Shown piece by piece: positions 1 through 4,830 of a DNA stretch of 7,888 bases. Every line of letters starts with the position of its first letter. The stretch's first letter is position 1. The notes beneath the pieces were generated by a model. The model did not search any database and had not been told where the DNA came from. It was given only the letters and a program-made list of their open reading frames with translations. The translations under genes and the position numbers were made by a program. Source of the DNA: Anaerolineales bacterium (GTDB lineage: Bacteria; Chloroflexota; Anaerolineae; 4572-78; NAK82). Location of the stretch: the NCBI GenBank assembly GCA_024643945.1, contig JAHELX010000274.1, positions 1 to 7,888 on the forward strand, given 5' to 3'.

Positions 1-180
1 GCGGTCTATGATAGGGATCATGAAAATCAGCCCTGGTCCCTTGACGCCGGCCAGCCGGCCCAGGCGGAACATCACCGCCCGCTGATACTCCTGCAGAATC
101 TTGATGGCTGAACTGAGCAGGATCAACAGAATGATGATCAATACCCCAAAGGTCGAAAGAAAATCTATCAGTTGTGCCAT
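1..180 (-). CDS. Slipin/stomatin-like SPFH-domain membrane protein, N-terminal part (runs off window)
   Basis: The first 60 codons of a protein cut by the left edge. The translation begins MAQLIDFLSTFGVLIIILLI, so residues about 8-27 form one hydrophobic segment with almost no leader before it. It continues with EYQRAVMFRLGR (residues 31-42) and GVKGPGLIFMIPIIDR (45-60). A short N-terminal membrane anchor followed by 'YxRAVxFRLGR...GPGLxFxIPxID' is the classic opening of the stomatin/prohibitin/slipin (SPFH) family. Family members are inner-membrane scaffold proteins that oligomerise and are often encoded beside an NfeD partner; that gene is not visible here. The ATG at 180-178 is preceded by AAGGGGG (195-189) with 8 nt spacing, which supports this start. 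The reading frame is open to base 1. Recognition is confident for the family; the exact subfamily and role cannot be told from 60 residues. Confidence 0.88.
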   Translation of the reverse strand, partial: MAQLIDFLSTFGVLIIILLILLSSAIKILQEYQRAVMFRLGRLAGVKGPGLIFMIPIIDR

Positions 181-204
181 GACCGTTTCCCCCTTGACAC
201 AAAC

Positions 205-222
205 AGTTCACTTCCATGAACT
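205..222. repeat. Second perfect inverted repeat in slipin leader
   Basis: AGTTCA-CTTCCA-TGAACT is a perfect 6+6 inverted repeat with a 6-bp loop. It starts 25 bp upstream of the slipin ATG and 10 bp before its Shine-Dalgarno sequence. As RNA it could fold into a small hairpin near the ribosome site; as DNA it resembles an operator half-site pair. Function is unknown. Confidence 0.35.
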
Positions 223-248
223 TTTCCTCGAAGTCAAAATATGCCCTA

Positions 249-262
249 CGAAAGGACTTTCG
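249..262. repeat. Perfect inverted repeat in slipin leader (possible operator or RNA hairpin)
   Basis: CGAAAG-GA-CTTTCG is a perfect 6+6 inverted repeat with a 2-bp centre. It lies about 20-30 bp downstream of the predicted slipin transcription start, where a repressor could bind or a short hairpin form. No protein partner can be named. Confidence 0.35.
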
Positions 263-286
263 ATGGGAACGCCCTTTCATCAGTAT

Positions 287-315
287 ATTATACTCGATGC
301 CGGGAGGCAAAGCAA
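287..315 (-). promoter_or_regulatory. Putative sigma-70 promoter for the slipin gene
   Basis: On the minus strand a perfect TATAAT lies at 292-287, with TTGCTT at 315-310 and a 17-bp spacer. The -10 is ideal; the -35 keeps the TTG but matches only 3 of 6 positions. Transcription would begin near base 280, giving a leader of about 100 nt before the slipin ATG. The -10 sits inside the near-palindrome GTATATTATAC (283-293). No better minus-strand promoter is visible in the gap. Confidence 0.5.
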
Positions 316-330
316 TCGTTTTGAACATGC

Positions 331-359
331 TTGACGCTTCGAAAAAGGCGTGCTACAAT
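331..359 (+). promoter_or_regulatory. Strong sigma-70-like promoter for the PAC2-family gene
   Basis: TTGACG (331-336) and TACAAT (354-359) are separated by exactly 17 bp, each one mismatch from consensus. A TG dinucleotide at 351-352 adds an extended -10 (TGCTACAAT). The start would fall near 366, leaving a leader of about 40 nt before the gene. It diverges from the slipin promoter, and the two -35 elements lie about 15 bp apart. Confidence 0.72.
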
Positions 360-394
360 TTTTCTCTTGCAGCGCATGGGGAGCGAACACACTT

Positions 395-399
395 GGAGG
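395..399 (+). promoter_or_regulatory. Shine-Dalgarno GGAGG that decides the PAC2 gene start
   Basis: Two in-frame ATGs, at 403 and 409, follow this GGAGG. Spacing is 3 nt to the first and 9 nt to the second. The first is too close for normal initiation, so the ATG at 409 is the likelier start. Confidence 0.65.
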
Positions 400-408
400 T
401 GAATGCCC

Positions 409-1332
409 ATGGACGATTTGGTCGAACTTTGGGAAAATCCTGTCGCTAAGGAGAAATATATGATAGCCGGCTGGCATCAATGGGCAGACGCGGGTGCCAT
501 TTCGTCCGGTTTGCCTCAATACCTCATAGATCAAACCGGCGCCAGAAAGATCGGGGAGATCAAGCCTGATGGATTTTATCTGTTCCAAATCCCTGGTACT
601 CATCATCTCTTGAGGCCAGAAATAAAACTGGATGAAGGTTACAGGAAAGAGTTGACGCCCAGAAGAAACGAGCTCTTTTATGCGGGGGATGAGAAAAAGG
701 GCCTTCTGATTCTTCTGGGAGAAGAGCCTCATCTGAACGTAGAACGATATGCAGAGGCCTTTTTTGACGCAGTGCAGGCATTGGAGGTGAGAAGAGTAGC
801 CGCAGTGGGAGGGGTCTATGGCGCTATGCCATATGATAAGGATCGGGAAGTTTCGTGCGTCTATAGTCTTCGGGGAATGAAGGATGAGCTTGCCAAGTAC
901 GCCGTCAAGTTTTCCGACTATGAAGGGGGAGCAACCATAGGCACCTATCTCATCGATAGAGCAGAAGCAAGAGGCGTAGAGTTTATCGACTTTTACGCAT
1001 TTGTTCCAGCCTATGACTTCGAACAGCTTTCAACGCTCCTCCAGGGAATAAGGATAGAAACTGACTTCAAGGCATGGTATGACCTTATGAGGAGATTCAA
1101 TCACATGTTCGATTTAGGGATTGATCTGTCAGACCTGGAGAGGCAAAGTGATGAACTCCTTTCATCCATGGATTCCAAGATCGAGGAATTGGAAGGGAAG
1201 ATGCCCCAGCTAAAGGTGAGAGAGTATTTGGAGGAGTTGGCGAGAAATTTTAAAGAAGTTCCTTTTATGCCTCTTGATGATGTCTGGGAGAGAGAGTTAG
1301 GAGATCTCTTTAAGGACGATTTGGAAGGTTAG
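409..1332 (+). CDS. PAC2-family protein (proteasome assembly chaperone-like fold)
   Basis: A 307-residue protein (309 if ATG 403 is used). It opens with a WENP...MIAGWHQWADAGAIS stretch. The core (about residues 130-155) reads VAAVGGVYGAMPYDKDREVSCVYS, the pattern of a hydrophobic strand and glycine turn followed by a basic/acidic loop and another strand that is typical of the PAC2/DUF75 family. The next block, about 172-208 (EGGATIGTYLIDRAEARGVEFIDFYAFVPAYDF), resembles the second conserved block of the family. Residues about 238-285 are highly charged and heptad-like (LSDLERQSDELLSSMDSKIEELEGK), probably a C-terminal helix or coiled coil. Eukaryotic PAC2 assists 20S proteasome assembly; bacterial and archaeal members are mostly uncharacterised, so function here is open. 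No signal peptide or membrane segment is seen, suggesting a cytoplasmic protein. Its codons use A/T in third positions more than the genes to its right. It is convergent with the ABC ATPase gene, 20 bp apart. Confidence 0.85.
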   Translation: MDDLVELWENPVAKEKYMIAGWHQWADAGAISSGLPQYLIDQTGARKIGEIKPDGFYLFQIPGTHHLLRPEIKLDEGYRKELTPRRNELFYAGDEKKGLLILLGEEPHLNVERYAEAFFDAVQALEVRRVAAVGGVYGAMPYDKDREVSCVYSLRGMKDELAKYAVKFSDYEGGATIGTYLIDRAEARGVEFIDFYAFVPAYDFEQLSTLLQGIRIETDFKAWYDLMRRFNHMFDLGIDLSDLERQSDELLSSMDSKIEELEGKMPQLKVREYLEELARNFKEVPFMPLDDVWERELGDLFKDDLEG

Positions 1333-1352
1333 ACAGAAAGAGTGTTGTGTTT

Positions 1353-2675
1353 TTATCCAGCAGTCTGCCTCTCTGCCACCTGGGCCGGCAGGTACAATTC
1401 GTCCGTATCGTCGTCAAACTCGAATAGCTCTGAGTACCTGGCCCAATTGATAGCCGTGTCCAGTTGATCTTCCGCATATTCGCCGAACTCAGCTTGAAGT
1501 CTGTCCAGGAAGTATTCCTCGTCCACACGATGGTCGGCGTCGGCCTGCAGCGTTTCATAGATCCAACTGATGATGGGCAATCGCAACACGCGTCCGGCCA
1601 TCATCTCCTTGCGGGCCAGGATGCTGGCATCGGCATAAGCCTGCCCCAGCGGGGTTAACACAATGTCGCCCTGATCTACCACAGCAAATCCGGTCAATTC
1701 GGCTGCCTCGACCACAGGCAAAAGATCGTCCAGTTCCATCGCCAGTTCGTCGGCCAGGCGATATAGATCATGTCGCCCGCCTTCTTCATTGATCGTTTCC
1801 AACAAGCCGGCCATGCCGTTGATGTGCGCAGCCGGCAGCTTGACCGTTTTACCGGGCAGGCCCGGCGCGGTACCCAGGGCTTCTTGCTCCGGTTCCGTCC
1901 TGCCGGCTACCGCCGCGTACACTTTGTCCACCAGCGCCTGGAATGCGGTACCCTTGCGGTGGCGGGGATGGTGCAAGGTAACTCTGAATTCGGTTACCAC
2001 GTGGCCCGGGTCTTTATCCATCACCATGATGCGGTCGGCCATAAAGACGGCTTCTTCAATGTTGTGCGTCACCATCAGCACCGCCTGGGTGGGAATGGCC
2101 TTGCCCAGCCATAATTCCATCAACTCGCCGCGTAGCGCCTCGGCGCTGAGCACGTCCAGCGCGCTGAACGGCTCGTCCAGGCACAGCAGTTCTGGCTCCA
2201 CAGCCATCGCGCGCGCAAAGCCACACTTTTGGCGCATACCCCCGGAAAGCTCGCGGGGGTACGCCGACTCGAAACCGTCCAGGCCCACCTCGTCCAGCAA
2301 TTGCAGCGCCTTTTCACGCCGCTCAGGTTCAGCTATGCCACGCGCCTTGAGCGCAATTTCGACGTTTTCCAGTACCGTCAACCATGGGTACAGCGCAAAG
2401 GTCTGAAAGACGATCGTGGCATGCGGGTTGACGCCGCTGAGGGGGCGACCCTTGTAGAGCACCTGCCCTTCACTGGCCGGATTCAGCCCGGTGATGATGC
2501 GCAGCAATGTGGACTTGCCGCAGCCCGAGGGTCCCAGCAGGCACACAAACTCGCCGGGGTAGAGTTTCAGGTTCACGTCTTGTACGGCCATGAATCGCCT
2601 GGCCTTCTTGCCGTAGTAGCGAGACACATGCCGCAGTTCTAAAAGTACGCCGTTGCGGTTTTCGTTGTTTGTCAT
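1353..2675 (-). CDS. NitT/TauT-type ABC transporter ATPase with C-terminal AAA-associated domain
   Basis: A 440-residue cytoplasmic ATPase that would power the adjacent fused permease. Residues about 11-250 form a complete ABC nucleotide-binding domain: Walker A GPSGCGKST (48-56), Q-loop with Q91 in VFQTFALYPWLTV, signature LSGGMRQ (143-149), Walker B LLCLDEP (163-169) with D-loop SALD, and switch H204 in THNIEEA. The PWLTVLENVEIAL segment is typical of the nitrate/sulfonate/taurine (SsuB/TauB/NrtD) class. Those ATPases are usually about 260 residues; this one carries about 150 more (roughly 285-430), rich in acidic residues. That tail matches what is known as the AAA-associated C-terminal domain of some NitT/TauT ATPases and has a winged-helix-like look (VVEAAELTGFAVVDQGDIVLTPLG). 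It may sense or gate transport. The ATG lies 9 bp after the permease stop, with only a weak Shine-Dalgarno, so translation is probably coupled to the permease gene. All catalytic residues are intact. The substrate cannot be read from this subunit. Confidence 0.93.
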   Translation of the reverse strand: MTNNENRNGVLLELRHVSRYYGKKARRFMAVQDVNLKLYPGEFVCLLGPSGCGKSTLLRIITGLNPASEGQVLYKGRPLSGVNPHATIVFQTFALYPWLTVLENVEIALKARGIAEPERREKALQLLDEVGLDGFESAYPRELSGGMRQKCGFARAMAVEPELLCLDEPFSALDVLSAEALRGELMELWLGKAIPTQAVLMVTHNIEEAVFMADRIMVMDKDPGHVVTEFRVTLHHPRHRKGTAFQALVDKVYAAVAGRTEPEQEALGTAPGLPGKTVKLPAAHINGMAGLLETINEEGGRHDLYRLADELAMELDDLLPVVEAAELTGFAVVDQGDIVLTPLGQAYADASILARKEMMAGRVLRLPIISWIYETLQADADHRVDEEYFLDRLQAEFGEYAEDQLDTAINWARYSELFEFDDDTDELYLPAQVAERQTAG

Positions 2676-2684
2676 AGCTCAGAC

Positions 2685-4406
2685 TCATTCCATTCGATAC
2701 TTCTCTTCCGCCATTACATACAGCCGTCGCCACAAGAAGCGATTAATGGTCACGACGGTAATGATTAGCGTGAGTGTAGCGCCCAGCAATAACGCGTAAT
2801 TACCACTGGCAGTGGCTTCCGCGATCAGGGCGCCGACGCCGATTGTATCCAGGGTTTTCCCGCCGAAATTGACGTACTCGGCGACGATGCTGGCGTTCCA
2901 TGCTCCGCCACTGCCCGTGATTATGCCAGTAACCAGGTACGGAAATAGCGCGGGCAGGATTACCGTGCGCCAGCGCGCCCATCCTTTTAGCTGCAACAAC
3001 TGGGTAGTGTAAGCCAGATCTTGCGGAATGGCCGACGCGCCAGCGATCACGTTGAACAACACGTACCACTGCGTGCCCATCAACATCAACAGCACGGCCG
3101 CCAGGTTTAATCCACCCACCACGTTAATAAGTGCCAGCAGGATGATGGGGAACAGCGCGGTAGCCGGGACCGAGGCCACAATCTGCACAATGGGCTGAAG
3201 CACAGTCGCCAGCTTGCGATTGGTACCGATCAGCACGCCGACTGGCACCGTCCATGCCACAGCAATCGCCAGCGCAACGCTCACCCGCAGCAATGTGGCC
3301 ATGGTGCCTATACCAACACGCGCCCACTGCGTGCCGGGCAAAGTGGCGAGCAGCAAGGCCGCCTGCAATCCGCCGTAGACCAGCCCTGCCACCAGGCCGA
3401 TACCGATGATGAGGGTCACTGCAGAAATCCGTCCGTTGGCCGATCTGCCCGAGAGTGCCGCGTTTTGGGAGACATGCCCCAGCGCTGCGTCCACACGTTC
3501 ATTCAATGGATGCCAGATATGGCCTCCAAATTGTTCCAACAGCCACGAGCGGCTGAGCACGTCGTAAAACCATGACTCCGGTGGTTCATCGCTTGTCGCC
3601 ATCTCCACTTTAAACTTGTCGGACCAGGCCAACATGGGCCGCCAGACCAGTTGATCCATCAACACAATGACCAGCACCAGCGTGCCCACCCCCCACAAAA
3701 TCGAATGGGTGTTGCCGGCGTTGGCGGCTGCTTGCAGGTAACTGCCCAGGCCGGGCAGGCGAAAGTTACGGCTGCCTACGCTGAATGTTTCGGCCGCCAT
3801 CAAGAAGAACCAGCCGCCCGCCCACGACACCATCGAGTTCCAGATCAACCCCACCGTAGCAAACGGCAATTCCATCGTCTTGAAACGCAGCCAGGGATTC
3901 AAGCGAAAGATAGCGGATGCTTCGTGCATCTCGCCCGGGATGGTAGTGAGCGACTGGTAGAAGCTGAAGGCCATGTTCCACGCCTGGCTGGTGACAATCA
4001 GCACGATGGAAGCCAGTTCCACGGCGAAATCTTCCGGTAAGATGGCGCTCAGGCTGAGCAGAACCACCGGCAAAAAGGAGAGAATCGGCACACTTTGCAG
4101 CACGTCCAGCACAGGCATCAGTACTTTTTCGGCGGTACGGTTGTGGGCAGCCGTATAGCCGTAGACCAGGGTGAAGCTGAGCGAAAGCAGGTAGGCAATC
4201 GCCATCCGGCCCACCGATTGCAACGCGTACCAGGGCAGTGCCGCAGGGGAAAGAGAAATTTCGGGGCCGGAAACTTCGGCCGGGGCGTTCAGTGCCAGTC
4301 GCGCCCCGATGTACAGCAGCGTGGCCAGTGCCAGCAAGATAAGCGCGTCGCCCACGCCGAAAGCGGGACGCGCCAGGTTGAAGGCCAATCCAAAACGGCG
4401 GCGCAT
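2685..4406 (-). CDS. Duplicated (fused) ABC transporter permease, NitT/TauT-like anion/small-organic importer
   Basis: A 573-residue inner-membrane protein holding two binding-protein-dependent permease domains in one chain. The first spans about residues 20-262, with hydrophobic segments near 18-38, 65-84, 98-122, 128-150, 184-205 and 236-255. Its cytoplasmic EAA loop is at 159-181 (EMHEASAIFRLNPWLRFKTM then ELP). A soluble linker of about 65 residues (262-327) follows. The second domain spans about 328-565, with hydrophobic segments near 328-355, 365-395, 404-430, 434-458, 484-505 and 536-556, and an EAA loop at 463-489 (DLAYTTQLLQLKGWARWRTV). Most importers of this class use a homodimer of single-domain permeases, so the fusion supplies both halves at once; it resembles the 'anion transport system, duplicated permease' type (COG4986, from memory). 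The ATG at 4406 has AGGAGG 5 nt upstream; an out-of-frame ATG at 4410 is only 1 nt from it. No substrate-binding protein gene is in the window. Confidence 0.92.
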   Translation of the reverse strand: MRRRFGLAFNLARPAFGVGDALILLALATLLYIGARLALNAPAEVSGPEISLSPAALPWYALQSVGRMAIAYLLSLSFTLVYGYTAAHNRTAEKVLMPVLDVLQSVPILSFLPVVLLSLSAILPEDFAVELASIVLIVTSQAWNMAFSFYQSLTTIPGEMHEASAIFRLNPWLRFKTMELPFATVGLIWNSMVSWAGGWFFLMAAETFSVGSRNFRLPGLGSYLQAAANAGNTHSILWGVGTLVLVIVLMDQLVWRPMLAWSDKFKVEMATSDEPPESWFYDVLSRSWLLEQFGGHIWHPLNERVDAALGHVSQNAALSGRSANGRISAVTLIIGIGLVAGLVYGGLQAALLLATLPGTQWARVGIGTMATLLRVSVALAIAVAWTVPVGVLIGTNRKLATVLQPIVQIVASVPATALFPIILLALINVVGGLNLAAVLLMLMGTQWYVLFNVIAGASAIPQDLAYTTQLLQLKGWARWRTVILPALFPYLVTGIITGSGGAWNASIVAEYVNFGGKTLDTIGVGALIAEATASGNYALLLGATLTLIITVVTINRFLWRRLYVMAEEKYRME

Positions 4407-4411
4407 GCATG

Positions 4412-4417
4412 CCTCCT
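4412..4417 (-). promoter_or_regulatory. Shine-Dalgarno AGGAGG of the permease gene
   Basis: A consensus AGGAGG (minus strand 4417-4412) sits 5 nt before ATG 4406. It fixes that start over the out-of-frame ATG at 4410. It lies only 3 bp from the left end of the 4421-4505 inverted-repeat element. Confidence 0.8.
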
Positions 4418-4420
4418 GAT

Positions 4421-4505
4421 TCAGAGGCTGTCTGAAAAGTCGTGGGGTGGGCTTTGTAGCCCGCCTGAGCCTGCCCCACCCTACTTTTCAGACACACTCT
4501 CAGAG
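4421..4505. repeat. Long inverted repeat flanked by TCAGAG direct repeats (MITE-like or strong RNA hairpin)
   Basis: The arms GTCTGAAAAGT (4430-4440) and ACTTTTCAGAC (4483-4493) are perfect complements. Inside them GTGGGGTGGGC (4442-4452) faces GCCCCACCC (4473-4481) with a small offset, leaving a loop of about 20 nt that holds a further GGGC/GCCC pair. Outside, GAGGCTG and CACACTC extend the complementarity imperfectly, so the full arms match at about 16 of 19 positions. TCAGAG occurs directly repeated at 4421-4426 and 4500-4505, as a target-site duplication would. The end sequence GAGGCTGTCTGAAAAGT resembles some insertion-sequence termini (from memory, unchecked). There is no ORF inside, and no T-run follows it on either strand, so it is not a typical terminator. 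A small non-autonomous element and a purely structural leader hairpin both remain possible. Confidence 0.55.
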
Positions 4506-4551
4506 AAAACACAGCCCCCGGCCGGCACCTGGAGAGGCGTGGCGCGGGGGC
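4503..4551 (-). terminator. Terminator-like GC hairpin followed by T-rich run
   Basis: On the minus strand GCCCCCG (4551-4545) pairs with CGGGGGC (4520-4514), then the strand reads TGTGTTTTCTC (4513-4503). A GC stem followed by a U-rich tail fits an intrinsic terminator, although the 24-nt loop is long and the T-run is broken. It could end transcription reading through from the hydroxylase operon, or act as an attenuator within the permease leader, since it lies downstream of the permease promoter. Confidence 0.35.
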
Positions 4552-4568
4552 AGGCAGCATCGCCAGCT

Positions 4569-4667
4569 CTAACTCAAACCATTGCTATGCCACGCGCCGT
4601 CCAGCCGGCAAGGTGATAATGCCAGTCTCCGTTGGTGATCAGAGTCTAAAGAAAGCGTCTCGTTCAT
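4569..4667 (-). other. Candidate 32-codon leader ORF upstream of permease (weak)
   Basis: An ATG at 4667-4665 opens a 32-residue frame beginning MNETLSLDSDHQRRLALSPC and ending at TAG 4571-4569. It starts about 20 nt after the predicted transcription start and stops 17 nt before the GC hairpin, which is the arrangement of an attenuator leader peptide. Against it: the preceding sequence offers only a weak GAGAAAT-like ribosome site, and there is no run of one amino acid. It may be chance. Confidence 0.15.
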
Positions 4668-4693
4668 AATTTCTCGGTCTGAGAACAGGGCGA

Positions 4694-4723
4694 AGTATAC
4701 ATCTGAGGGACAGAATGTGTCAA
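4694..4723 (-). promoter_or_regulatory. Strong sigma-70-like promoter for the transporter genes
   Basis: On the minus strand a perfect TTGACA (4723-4718) is followed after 18 bp by TATACT (4699-4694), one mismatch from the -10 consensus. A second hexamer, TTGACT, abuts the -35 on its upstream side (4729-4724). Transcription would start near 4687 and run through a leader of about 280 nt to the permease ATG. This promoter suggests the transporter can be expressed independently of the hydroxylase operon. Confidence 0.6.
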
Positions 4724-4830
4724 AGTCAAGGCCAGGTTCGACTCGAAGCGAAGAGGCCGAAACCCCTCTCCAGAGTCCCGGCTTCTCTACTTTTGCTATC
4801 CTGCTCACTGCTCTCAGGCCATATGTTACG

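Larger units (their letters stand above)
4407..4830. other. 424-bp intergenic region / permease leader
   Basis: This gap separates the hydroxylase operon from the transporter genes, all on the minus strand. In minus-strand order it holds: about 100 bp after the hydroxylase stop with weak inverted repeats but no T-tract terminator; a strong promoter (4723-4694); a short candidate leader ORF (4667-4569); a GC-rich hairpin followed by a T-rich run (4551-4503); a long inverted repeat (4505-4421); and the permease Shine-Dalgarno. I see no convincing protein remnant on either strand and no riboswitch family that I recognise. Confidence 0.6.

Noticed and set aside
280..732. A 150-codon minus-strand frame opposite the PAC2 gene
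   Set aside because: It overlaps a well-supported gene and its promoter region, lacks a ribosome site and has no recognisable motif.
1333..1352. Bidirectional terminator in the 20-bp gap between convergent genes
   Set aside because: A T-run is present but there is no convincing GC stem next to it. Only weak repeats such as CAG/CTG are seen.
4605..4655. Plus-strand GTGATAATGCCAG ... GGTGATCAG, faintly like part of a TPP riboswitch
   Set aside because: The CTGAGA element and the expected paired arms are missing, the order is wrong, and it would be on the strand opposite all nearby genes.
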